This document shows positions 24,610-33,246 of a DNA stretch of 64,000 nt, in pieces. This DNA comes from Lutispora sp003527145 (GTDB lineage: Bacteria; Bacillota; Clostridia; Lutisporales; Lutisporaceae): contig JASBZB010000017.1 in NCBI GenBank assembly GCA_029983695.1, positions 22,389-86,388 of the forward strand, written 5' to 3'. Under the pieces are notes generated by a model. It was not told the origin of the DNA. It saw nothing but the letters and a program-made list of their open reading frames with translations, and searched no databases. The position numbers were made by a program, and so were the translations under genes. How positions within the stretch are numbered: position 1 is the stretch's first letter; every line of letters starts with the position of its first letter.

Positions 24610-25683
24610 TTGAAAAAAACATTATCATTCCTTATCATTGCGGCTTTAGTATTATGCACCATGATTCCCGTAGCCGCCGCAGCGGGGCCCGCTGAAGGGG
24701 TTGTCAAGGACTTCTCCGGTAATTCCATAACCATCGCCGCAGATGGCAAAATCTTTACCTATTCCATAGACTCAAGCACCAAAATTTTGCTGAATAGTGC
24801 TCCTTCTTCTCTCTCAGTAGCAGCTTACAAGGGTGTAACTGTACAATTCAAGGCATCCGGTCAAAAAGCAACTGAGTTGAATTTTGCAGATATAGGCGAC
24901 CAGCACCAGGGGTATATGAATATGGCAGTTATATATCCCCGCGAGATGATCACGGACACCAATACAGATTTGTACTACAGCCCCAAAACCTCCACTGCCT
25001 CGAAAACAGAAATAGGAGTAGAGGACGAAACCATATATACCGTAAGAGACTCAAAAACAATAGACCTGGGCAGCATTGACATAATAAAGGATTCATTGAA
25101 AGTGGTTCTGAATAGCAAAGAGTTAAAGGTTCTATATGATGAAGCAGCCCAATTTGATAAATCGGCAGACAATGACGAAGTAAAGATAAGCTATGATACG
25201 GAAAACGAGAACGAGCTTTTGTTAAATTTTGAAAAGGAAATAAATGAAAAAGCCGAAGAGATTGAAAAAATCCTCAAGATCAATTATAGGAAAAAAATAT
25301 ATAAAATCTCTGTAACTGAGCTGTATAATTTTAATCTGGATGAGAATGTGCATGTAGAGCTTAACGGTATTGAAACATCCCTGCCGAAGGCAATGAACAG
25401 AAGCAATTATGCTTACTATGTATTGAATCTGGAGGGAAAGATCATCTATATAAATTCCTTCTATCAGGATCTGGAATGTGTAATCGACAGCATACAGGAC
25501 AATAAAATAAGCATATCTGTAAACACATCCGGTAAAACACCCTTTAAGGATACTTTGGCATTATCTCCGTCGGTATCAATAAACGGAGGAGCTCTGACCA
25601 TAAAGGATCTAAAGGTTAAGGATGCAATAAAGCTTACCGTTGATCCTTATGACGCCTATAGGGTTACCAGCATTGTGAAATAA
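24610..25683 (+). CDS. Secreted protein of unknown family
   Basis: 357 aa from TTG with AAGGGGG nine bases ahead. A signal peptide ends near residue 24 (PVAAAAG). The rest is beta-strand-rich, with two similar blocks at the ends: GVVKDFSGNSITIAADGK (30-50) and IDSIQDNKISISVNTSGK (about 295-315), each followed by a segment about value binding and ending in a TLS/LTV strand. The repeat of this pattern suggests an internal duplication. The middle is Lys/Glu-rich and helical. Co-transcribed with the peptide ABC importer (25 bp gap), so a cell-surface role linked to uptake is possible. No known family recognised. Confidence 0.75.
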   Translation: MKKTLSFLIIAALVLCTMIPVAAAAGPAEGVVKDFSGNSITIAADGKIFTYSIDSSTKILLNSAPSSLSVAAYKGVTVQFKASGQKATELNFADIGDQHQGYMNMAVIYPREMITDTNTDLYYSPKTSTASKTEIGVEDETIYTVRDSKTIDLGSIDIIKDSLKVVLNSKELKVLYDEAAQFDKSADNDEVKISYDTENENELLLNFEKEINEKAEEIEKILKINYRKKIYKISVTELYNFNLDENVHVELNGIETSLPKAMNRSNYAYYVLNLEGKIIYINSFYQDLECVIDSIQDNKISISVNTSGKTPFKDTLALSPSVSINGGALTIKDLKVKDAIKLTVDPYDAYRVTSIVK

Positions 25684-25708
25684 ATAAATTTTGATAGGAG
25701 GGTTAAGC

Positions 25709-27292
25709 ATGAAAAAGTATAGATTATTGATATCGATGCTCATGGCATTTACACTGGTATTCTCAAGCCTTGCCCCCATATGGGCGGACACGGTAAAGGG
25801 AAATGTGATTGTTGACACTCAATTTGCCGATCCTATGAGCCTGGTCCCAGGTTGGGGCACTGACACATCCACAATGGATCTCGGCAGTTTTCTTTATTCT
25901 CCATTACTTGATATGGATGAGAAAATGAATCTCTATCCGATGGTTGCGGAATCTTATTCCATATCTAAGGATCGACTTGCTTACACCGTTAAGCTTCGAA
26001 AGGGTTGGAAGTGGCATGACGGCGTTGAAGTCACTGCCGAGGATGTAAAATTCACCTATGACACCATTTTAAACCCTGATGCAAATGCCATGAGAAGAGC
26101 TGATGTCATCGATTCGAAGCTCAAGAGTATAGAGGTAAAGGATAAGTATACGGTTGTTTTTCATCTTTCAACCAAAAATATATGGTTTGAATACAGCTTA
26201 AACGATAATTATTGGCTCCCTAAGCATATACTTGGCAAGGTCCCTGTAAGGGATATTCAAAAGCATGATTATTTTCAGAAGCCTGTAGGCAACGGTCCCT
26301 TCAAGTTTGTAGAGTATACCCATGGTGAGAGGATCGTGTTTGAGCCCTATAAGGATTACCCCTCACAGTTCAAGCCCAAGACCCCTTCAGACAGATATAT
26401 TTATCAAATAGTTCCTTCACAGGCTACAGCATTGTTGAAGGTGCAAAAAGGTGAGGCCAACTTCACTTTTTGTTCTGCTGCAGATATACCGGCCACAAAG
26501 AAGCTGTCAAATGTGACAGTAAAAGACTTCCCGGATGCATCTATCATGTACATTTCCTTCAACCTGAGAAGGCCCTTCTTCTCGGATAAGAAGGTGCGTC
26601 AGGCCATAGCTCATGCTATCAATAAAGATGCTTTATCAAAGGGAGTATATAAAGGCTATTACATTCCTGCCTCCTCCTTCTATCCGTCTCTGCACTGGTT
26701 CCACAACTCAAAGGTCAAAACATATGATTATAGCCTTTCCAAGGCTAAGCAGCTTTTGGACGAAGCAGGCTGGAAGGTAGGCAAGGACGGCATAAGGGAA
26801 AAGGACGGAGTAAAATTCAAATTCACTTTGCTGGCTTTGAAGGGCAATGTAGGCAGAGAAAAGACCTGCGTATTCATACAAAGCAGCTTAAAGCAATTAG
26901 GTATAGCAGTAGAGGTAAGATCCCTGGAATGGAATACGATGAATACAAAATACATCGATGCCAAAAATTACGATGCAGCCTATATATCTATGAGCCAAAG
27001 CTTCATACCCCTGCCTGCATCCGATTTTGGCAAAAACGGCACCTTCAACAGCGGAAGCTATTATAACGCTGAAGTGGAAAAATTGATTGATGTGGTAAAT
27101 GAAGCAAATAGCAAACAGGAAGCAAAGGATGCCATGTTCAGGATTCAGGAAATAGTTCAGGATGAGCTTCCTATGTTGACTTTGCTATATCCCAGCAATA
27201 CCTATGCTATGGATAAAAGGCTTCAGGATGTAAAGCTTATATACGGCAATTACTATCAGCCTGCTGAATGGCATGTAAACCCCAATTATTGA
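25709..27292 (+). CDS. ABC transporter substrate-binding protein, family 5
   Basis: 527 aa, ATG with TAGGAGGG. A signal peptide (about 1-26, LAPIWAD) lacks a lipobox cysteine at the usual place, so anchoring is unclear. The SBP_bac_5 core shows the family's start of mature domain (SLVPGWGTDTSTMDLGSFLYSPL), LRKGWKWHDGVEVTAEDVKFT, PVGNGPFKF and KVRQAIAHAINKD. It binds oligopeptides, dipeptides or nickel-type ligands for the permease encoded downstream. The lysine-rich content is unremarkable for the genome. Confidence 0.92.
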   Translation: MKKYRLLISMLMAFTLVFSSLAPIWADTVKGNVIVDTQFADPMSLVPGWGTDTSTMDLGSFLYSPLLDMDEKMNLYPMVAESYSISKDRLAYTVKLRKGWKWHDGVEVTAEDVKFTYDTILNPDANAMRRADVIDSKLKSIEVKDKYTVVFHLSTKNIWFEYSLNDNYWLPKHILGKVPVRDIQKHDYFQKPVGNGPFKFVEYTHGERIVFEPYKDYPSQFKPKTPSDRYIYQIVPSQATALLKVQKGEANFTFCSAADIPATKKLSNVTVKDFPDASIMYISFNLRRPFFSDKKVRQAIAHAINKDALSKGVYKGYYIPASSFYPSLHWFHNSKVKTYDYSLSKAKQLLDEAGWKVGKDGIREKDGVKFKFTLLALKGNVGREKTCVFIQSSLKQLGIAVEVRSLEWNTMNTKYIDAKNYDAAYISMSQSFIPLPASDFGKNGTFNSGSYYNAEVEKLIDVVNEANSKQEAKDAMFRIQEIVQDELPMLTLLYPSNTYAMDKRLQDVKLIYGNYYQPAEWHVNPNY

Positions 27293-27316
27293 TATAAAAT
27301 CACCTATAAGCAGTGT

Positions 27317-27342
27317 GAGGTATGTGAGAAATCGCATACCTC
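27317..27342 (+). other. Hairpin between binding-protein and permease genes
   Basis: GAGGTATG and CATACCTC with a ten-base loop and no long T-run, just after the binding-protein stop. Such stems commonly stabilise the upstream message so that more binding protein than permease is made. Confidence 0.6.
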
Positions 27343-27360
27343 TATTTAGGAGGAATCAAA

Positions 27361-28314
27361 ATGGCCAAGTATATTCTGAAAAGAATCATTCAATCGATAC
27401 CGCTATTGCTTCTCATAACTATAATCAGCTTTCTCATAATCAACCTGGCTCCGGGAGATCCGGCTGCCATGTTCATAAACCCGGAAAAAATGACAAAGGT
27501 TGATATAGAAACCATCAGGCATAACCTGGGCTTGGATAAGCCCCTCCATATAAGATATATATTGTGGCTGAAGAATATGCTCAAGGGAGATCTGGGTATT
27601 TCCTTCTTTAAAAACAGGCCTGTAATGGAAATATTGATAGAGGCTCTGCCCAATACCATAGTATTATCCTTGGCGGCAACTCTTCTTTCTGTGATCATTG
27701 CCATACCCGCAGGCATCATTTCGGCCCTCAAGCGCAATACAGGCTGGGATTATGCCTTCTCCACCATATCCTTTGTGGGAGTATCCATTCCTTCCTTCTG
27801 GTTCGCTCTTATGCTTTTATTGGTTTTCGGAGCTAAACTGGGCTGGCTGCCCATAGGAGGCATGAGAACAAATTACGAGGAATTCGTTCTTGCGGATAGA
27901 TTAAGGCATCTCATACTCCCCACAATAGTCCTGGGCTTCGGCAATATGGCTGCGGATATGAGGTATATGAGAAGCGCCATGCTGGAGGTCATAAGGCAGG
28001 ACTATATAAAAACAGCCCGCAGCAAGGGACTGGCAGAGAAGGTCGTTATATTCAAGCATGCACTGAGGAATGCCCTCTTGCCTCTTATAACTCTTTTCGG
28101 CTTTATGATTCCTGGGCTTATCGGCGGGGCCGCCATAACGGAATCCATCTTCGCCTGGCCGGGAATAGGGAGGATAGTTGTGGAGGCCAATTTCACCAGA
28201 GACTATCCCATAATCATGGGAGAATTGGTCTTTACTGCTGTTCTTGTTGTACTGGGCAGCCTTATCGCAGATGTGCTCTATGCCATAGCAGACCCGAGAA
28301 TAAAATATGACTAA
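27361..28314 (+). CDS. Peptide ABC transporter permease, DppB/OppB type
   Basis: 317 aa, AGGAGG before ATG. Six membrane helices. The cytoplasmic coupling loop has EVIRQDYIKTARSKGLAEKVVIFKHALRNALLPLIT, that is the EAA motif at about 215-245. First of two permease genes in the oppA-B-C-D-F-like operon. Confidence 0.92.
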   Translation: MAKYILKRIIQSIPLLLLITIISFLIINLAPGDPAAMFINPEKMTKVDIETIRHNLGLDKPLHIRYILWLKNMLKGDLGISFFKNRPVMEILIEALPNTIVLSLAATLLSVIIAIPAGIISALKRNTGWDYAFSTISFVGVSIPSFWFALMLLLVFGAKLGWLPIGGMRTNYEEFVLADRLRHLILPTIVLGFGNMAADMRYMRSAMLEVIRQDYIKTARSKGLAEKVVIFKHALRNALLPLITLFGFMIPGLIGGAAITESIFAWPGIGRIVVEANFTRDYPIIMGELVFTAVLVVLGSLIADVLYAIADPRIKYD

Positions 28315-28332
28315 AGGAAGGAGGACTTATAC

Positions 28333-29313
28333 ATGGCTGAACTGAAAATAAACAACAAGAAGAAGATAAATGACGTATTGGCTGCAGAGAATGCAGAATA
28401 CAGCGATACCCTCAGCAAGAAGCTGAAGATTATCTGGAGAAGGCTTAAGAAAAATAAAATGGCTGTATTGAGCCTCATTGTACTGATCATACTATATTCT
28501 TCCGCTATATTTGCTTCCCTCATCGCCCCCTATGCTCCCGAAGGCACTGCTGATGATATTCTGCAGGTAGATAGATCGCCTTCCTTCAGGTCTTATGAGG
28601 ATTATACCATGGAAGGCGAACTGGTAAAGTTCAGACCCAACTTTTTCGGCAGGGATGAGCTTGGCAGGGATGTATTCTCCAGATGCCTTTATGCCGGAAG
28701 GATATCCCTTTCTGTAGGTTTTGTATCCGTAGGCATTTCAGTCATCATCGGAACCATATGGGGATGCATAGCAGGTTATTACGGCGGCATGATCGATAAT
28801 ATAATGATGAGGATAGTAGACGCTATAATGGCTATACCTACATTCATATTGTTGGTAACGGTAATGGCTCTATTCACTCCCAACATTTTCAACGTGATGG
28901 TGGTGTTAGGTCTTACCGGCTGGACAGGTATAGCCCGCCTGGTGAGAGCTGAGTTTCTCAGCCTGATGCAGAGAGATTTTGTAGAGGCGGCAAAATGCAT
29001 AGGGGCAAGGGATAAAAGAATCATATTCAGGCATGTTTTGCCAAATGCAGTCAACCCTATAATCGTTTCCGCTACCATGGGTATTGCAGGAGCAATCCTG
29101 TCAGAATCCGCACTGAGCTTTTTCGGCTTGGGAGTTCAACCCCCGACAGCCAGCTGGGGCAACATGCTTATGAATGCTCAGGAGCTCAACACTATGGTCA
29201 ATACTCCTTGGAAGGCTTTTTATCCCGGGATGCTCATATTCATCACCGTATTATCCTTTAACTTCTTAGGCGACGGGCTCAGAGATGCTTTGGACCCGAA
29301 GCTGAAGCAGTAG
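28333..29313 (+). CDS. Peptide ABC transporter permease, DppC/OppC type
   Basis: 326 aa; AAGGAGG before the ATG. It has the OppC_N segment (AVLSLIVLIILYSSAIFASLIAP), a periplasmic NFFGRDELGRDVFSR motif and an EAA loop (EAAKCIGARDKRIIFRHVLPNAVNPI). Forms the heterodimeric channel with the preceding permease. Confidence 0.92.
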   Translation: MAELKINNKKKINDVLAAENAEYSDTLSKKLKIIWRRLKKNKMAVLSLIVLIILYSSAIFASLIAPYAPEGTADDILQVDRSPSFRSYEDYTMEGELVKFRPNFFGRDELGRDVFSRCLYAGRISLSVGFVSVGISVIIGTIWGCIAGYYGGMIDNIMMRIVDAIMAIPTFILLVTVMALFTPNIFNVMVVLGLTGWTGIARLVRAEFLSLMQRDFVEAAKCIGARDKRIIFRHVLPNAVNPIIVSATMGIAGAILSESALSFFGLGVQPPTASWGNMLMNAQELNTMVNTPWKAFYPGMLIFITVLSFNFLGDGLRDALDPKLKQ

Positions 29314-29329
29314 TAGTGGGGGTGGAAAA

Positions 29330-30310
29330 ATGGAAAAACTTTTGGAGGTTAAAAATCTTAGAACCTATTTCTATACCGAAGACGGAGTCATACCTGCCGT
29401 AGACGGCGTAGATTTTTATATAAAACCCGGTGAAACCCTTGGAGTAGTAGGTGAATCAGGGTGCGGAAAGAGTGTCACCTCTACCTCCATACTAAGGCTT
29501 GTACCCGATCCTCCAGGTAAAATCTTGGAGGGAAGCCAAGTTAACTTTGCCGGAAAAGATATTTTAGCTTTGCCGGAAAGTGAAATGAGAAAAATTAGAG
29601 GCAATGATATATCCATGATTTTTCAAGAGCCTATGACCTCTCTAAATCCTGTCTTCAGAATAGGAGATCAAATAGGTGAAGTGCTTCTTCTGCATCAAGG
29701 GATGAATAAAGCACAAGCAAGAACAAAGGCCGTAGAGATGCTGAAGCTGGTAGGTATACCGCGGCCGGAAAAGGTAGTGGATGATTTCCCTCACTCCTTA
29801 AGCGGCGGTATGAGGCAAAGAGCTATGATAGCCATGGCCATGGCCTGCAATCCCAAGCTATTGATTGCAGATGAGCCTACCACTGCCCTGGACGTGACTA
29901 TACAGGCCCAAATACTTGAGCTTATGAACAAGCTGAAAAAGGAGACCAATGCTTCCATAATGCTTATAACCCATAATCTGGGGGTGGTAGCTGAAACCTG
30001 CCAGAGAGTTGTAGTGATGTATGCCGGAAAAATTGTAGAAGAAGGAGATGTCTATTCCATATTTGAAAATCCTAAACATCCCTATACTGTTGGATTGCTG
30101 AATTCCATCCCTTCCGTAGAGGTCAGACAGAATAAACTGGAGTCAATACCCGGCGTAGTGCCTAATCCTCTCAATATTCCTAAAGGCTGCAGATTTGAAC
30201 CAAGATGCAGCAAGGCTATGGATATATGCAGGAATAATCAGCCAAAGCTATCTGTCCTAGGCGAGGAGAGAACTGTGAGATGCTTTTTATATAGTCAGGA
30301 AACAGAGTAA
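29330..30310 (+). CDS. Peptide ABC transporter ATPase, DppD/OppD type
   Basis: 326 aa, GGGGGTGG before ATG. Walker A GESGCGKSVTS, signature LSGGMRQRAMIAMAM, Walker B LLIADEPTTALD, and the C-terminal oligopeptide-ATPase region with Cys-rich CRFEPRCSKAMDIC that binds an Fe-S or metal site in relatives. Pairs with the next gene. Confidence 0.93.
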   Translation: MEKLLEVKNLRTYFYTEDGVIPAVDGVDFYIKPGETLGVVGESGCGKSVTSTSILRLVPDPPGKILEGSQVNFAGKDILALPESEMRKIRGNDISMIFQEPMTSLNPVFRIGDQIGEVLLLHQGMNKAQARTKAVEMLKLVGIPRPEKVVDDFPHSLSGGMRQRAMIAMAMACNPKLLIADEPTTALDVTIQAQILELMNKLKKETNASIMLITHNLGVVAETCQRVVVMYAGKIVEEGDVYSIFENPKHPYTVGLLNSIPSVEVRQNKLESIPGVVPNPLNIPKGCRFEPRCSKAMDICRNNQPKLSVLGEERTVRCFLYSQETE

Positions 30311-30323
30311 GGAGATTTGAATT

Positions 30324-31289
30324 ATGGATAATTTATTAGAAGTTAAAGGCCTTAAAAAGTACTTTCCTATTAAGGGAGGTTTCTTCGGTAAAACAGTAAA
30401 TCATCTTAAGGCAGTCAATGATATAAGCTTTTCCATAAAAAGAGGCGAAACCCTGGGCATAGCCGGAGAATCAGGCTGCGGCAAATCCACTGCAGGAAGA
30501 GCTATACTGAGGCTTCATGAGCCCACTGCCGGGAAAATATATTTTGAGGACCAGGAAATTACCTTGCTGGATAAGGAGGACTTGAGAAAAAAGCGTATAG
30601 AAATGCAGCTTATATATCAAGATCCTTATTCTTCCCTCAATCCGAGGATGACGGTAGGGGATATCATAGGTGAGCCCTTTGAGGTCTACGAGAAAATGTC
30701 TTCAAAGGACAAGATGGATAAGGTAAAGGAGCTTCTTAATATGGTGGGGTTGAGCCCCTACCATGTGAGAAGATATCCTCATGAATTCAGCGGAGGTCAA
30801 AGGCAAAGGATAGGAATAGCCAGAGCGTTAGCTCTGAAGCCCAAGTTTATCGTTGCCGATGAGGCCGTTTCAGCTCTGGATGTATCGATACAGGCTCAGG
30901 TAATAAACCTTTTTGAGGAGCTCCAGGAAAAACTGAACCTCACATATATGTTCATATCTCATGATTTGAGCGTTGTAAAGCATATATCGGACAGGATAGG
31001 TGTCATGTACCTGGGCAAAATCGTTGAACTGGCTGATTCGGAGGAGCTGTTCAGCCATGCCCTGCACCCTTACACCAAAGCGCTTCTGTCTGCTGTTCCC
31101 ATAGCCAATCCAAGGCGCTTAATGGATAGGGTCATACTCCAGGGAGATGTGCCCAGCCCTGTGAACCCTCCTTCAGGCTGTGTATTCCATACCCGCTGCA
31201 GCTTTTGCATGGATATATGCAAAAATATTGTGCCGGAATTCAAGGATGCCGGCAATGGCCATTATTTAGCATGTCATCTGGTAAAATGA
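30324..31289 (+). CDS. Peptide ABC transporter ATPase, DppF/OppF type
   Basis: 321 aa, AAGGAGA before ATG. Walker A GESGCGKSTAG, signature FSGGQRQRIGIARA, Walker B FIVADEAVSALD, C-terminal CVFHTRCSFCMDIC. Last gene of the operon; a palindromic repeat element follows. Confidence 0.93.
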   Translation: MDNLLEVKGLKKYFPIKGGFFGKTVNHLKAVNDISFSIKRGETLGIAGESGCGKSTAGRAILRLHEPTAGKIYFEDQEITLLDKEDLRKKRIEMQLIYQDPYSSLNPRMTVGDIIGEPFEVYEKMSSKDKMDKVKELLNMVGLSPYHVRRYPHEFSGGQRQRIGIARALALKPKFIVADEAVSALDVSIQAQVINLFEELQEKLNLTYMFISHDLSVVKHISDRIGVMYLGKIVELADSEELFSHALHPYTKALLSAVPIANPRRLMDRVILQGDVPSPVNPPSGCVFHTRCSFCMDICKNIVPEFKDAGNGHYLACHLVK

Positions 31290-31300
31290 TATAAAAAGGG

Positions 31301-31421
31301 GCTGCTGCAAACGGATTCAGCCTGTCATTCCCAAGGAGCAAAGGGACTGAATCTTTTTATTGCAATGTCTTAAAGATTCTTCGCTGTGTTCAGAATGACA
31401 AAATAGGAATTTTGCAGCAGC
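31301..31421. repeat. Palindromic repeat element between convergent genes
   Basis: GCTGCTGCAAA (31301-31311) is mirrored by TTTGCAGCAGC (31411-31421). Inside, TGTCATTC (31323-31330) is mirrored by GAATGACA (31393-31400). The TCATTC...AAGATTCTTCGCTGTGTTCAGAATGA content matches a dispersed repeat seen at 35415, 40854 and 63675. It separates convergent genes and may stop transcription from both sides. Confidence 0.7.
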
Positions 31422-31428
31422 TTCTTTC

Positions 31429-33003
31429 TCATACCCGGGGTTTGCTGCTCATCTCCAGCAGCTTTTGCTTTATCGGAGCCGCTTCATCTTCATTTGCCAG
31501 CACTATCAAATCATCGCCGGAGCAAAGCACAGTGCCGCCTTTAGGAATTATCTCCTTATTCCCTCTCCTTATGCTGACGATAAGACAGCTCTTAGGCAGT
31601 TCCAGTTCCTTCACCTTTTTGCAATCCATGGAGGAGTCTAGAAAAACCGGTATTTCCAGCATAACCTTATCCTTGCTTTCAGCTTCCGGCTCATGCTTTC
31701 CATGGTTTTTCAGCAGCCTCTCCAGCAAGGATTCATAAATCGGCTCCGATTTGAGCAAATCCGCAGTCGCATAGGCCACAATGCTTACAAGGCTCAAAGA
31801 AAGCAGGTGCGATAAGGAGCCTGTCATCTCCGTGATCAAAATGCTTCCTGTTATGGGCGCTCTCACTATGGCCGTGAAATACCCTGCCATCGCCAGGATT
31901 ATGAAATTGCTGATATATTCGTGTTCAAAGCCTAAAAGGCTTGTCAAAGCGTTTCCATAGATGGCTCCTGTCAGAGCACCCAAAACCAGGAGCGGAAAAA
32001 AAATGCCTCCCGGTGCTCCCGACCCAAAGCTCAGCATCGAAAAAGCAAACTTTACGGTCAAAACCACCAGCATCATTTTCATTGTATAGCTTCCTTGGAT
32101 CAGAGAATCAATAATGGGATGTCCTCCTCCAAGAACCTGCGGGAGAAGGAGGAGGAGAAAGCCTGCCGCAATAAACGGTATCACAGGCCTGTACTGCATG
32201 GGAAGCCATTTCTGCTTGGCATACAGGCTCTGGGTTTTTAACAGGACCTTATTATATAGAGCGCCGCATAAACCCGCTATGATTCCTAAAATGATTATAT
32301 AGCCATAGCTTTCAAGGGGCAGGGGTGAAATCCTCCGGAAGTTGAAAACCGGCTTCAGCCCATAAAAATGTTTTGAAATAAAATCGGCGGTCAGGGAAGC
32401 CGACATGGCGGACAGCAGTATCAGCGGCGAGAAATGCCTGTGAAGCTCCTCCAGAGAAAACATCACTCCCGCCAAAGGAGCATTGAAGGCTGCTGCCAGA
32501 CCTGCGCTGGCTCCGCTTGTGATCAAGTATTTCTCTTCAACCTTAAGCCTTTTAAACAATCTGCTCACGCCTTGGCCCGCTGCAGCTCCCAGCTGTATGG
32601 ACGGGCCTTCTCTTCCCAGGGACAGTCCGGAGCCTATAGCTATAACGCTGCCTGCAATCTTTCTTATCATTACCGACAGCCAATTCATTTCAAGCCTTCT
32701 TTGCAGCACGCCTTCTACCTGGGGAATGCCGCTGCCGCTTATAAGAGGCTCTTTTTTCACCATATATCCTACTATCACTCCGGATACTATTAAAACAGCA
32801 AACCATATCGGAATAAACTTCGGGTTTGCAGAAATCAGATCTGAAATGCCATGCCTAAGCTCCTCAGCTTTTTCTAATGCGATCCTGTAAAAAACAACTA
32901 AAAAGCCGGAAAAGACGCCTACAAGGACGCCTTCTGCCATGAGCTTGAGCTTGAAGCTTCTTCCATGAGCTAAAATAGAGTAGATTCCTTTCTTGTCATT
33001 CAT
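31429..33003 (-). CDS. ClC-family chloride channel/transporter with TrkA_C domain
   Basis: 524 aa. The start at 33003 has GGAG nine bases ahead; an ATG at 33018 is the alternative. Selectivity motifs GSGIPQVEG, GREGPSIQLGA (with the gating Glu) and GSGAPGGIFFP are intact. Residues about 430-520 form a TrkA_C (RCK-C) regulatory domain (CKKVKELELPKSCLIVSIRRGNKEIIP). A proton-coupled or channel-type anion pathway. Divergent from the aldehyde oxidoreductase gene. Confidence 0.92.
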   Translation of the reverse strand: MNDKKGIYSILAHGRSFKLKLMAEGVLVGVFSGFLVVFYRIALEKAEELRHGISDLISANPKFIPIWFAVLIVSGVIVGYMVKKEPLISGSGIPQVEGVLQRRLEMNWLSVMIRKIAGSVIAIGSGLSLGREGPSIQLGAAAGQGVSRLFKRLKVEEKYLITSGASAGLAAAFNAPLAGVMFSLEELHRHFSPLILLSAMSASLTADFISKHFYGLKPVFNFRRISPLPLESYGYIIILGIIAGLCGALYNKVLLKTQSLYAKQKWLPMQYRPVIPFIAAGFLLLLLPQVLGGGHPIIDSLIQGSYTMKMMLVVLTVKFAFSMLSFGSGAPGGIFFPLLVLGALTGAIYGNALTSLLGFEHEYISNFIILAMAGYFTAIVRAPITGSILITEMTGSLSHLLSLSLVSIVAYATADLLKSEPIYESLLERLLKNHGKHEPEAESKDKVMLEIPVFLDSSMDCKKVKELELPKSCLIVSIRRGNKEIIPKGGTVLCSGDDLIVLANEDEAAPIKQKLLEMSSKPRV

Positions 33004-33246
33004 ATGTATCGTCTCCATTAATCTTTTGAACTTCGTATCATTTACTTATAATGAGTTAATTATATCATAAATCAATGGAACAAAAAATAAAGGTTTTTAC
33101 CCTTGTTTGGAGAATTATATATTTGGCAATAAATAGAATTTTCAAAATATATATTTGTATGTTATATATGTATGATATTCAATTTTAGCTTTATATCAGA
33201 GCTTTTCAATAAGAAAAGATTATCTAAATAAAGAGGGGTGGTAAAG

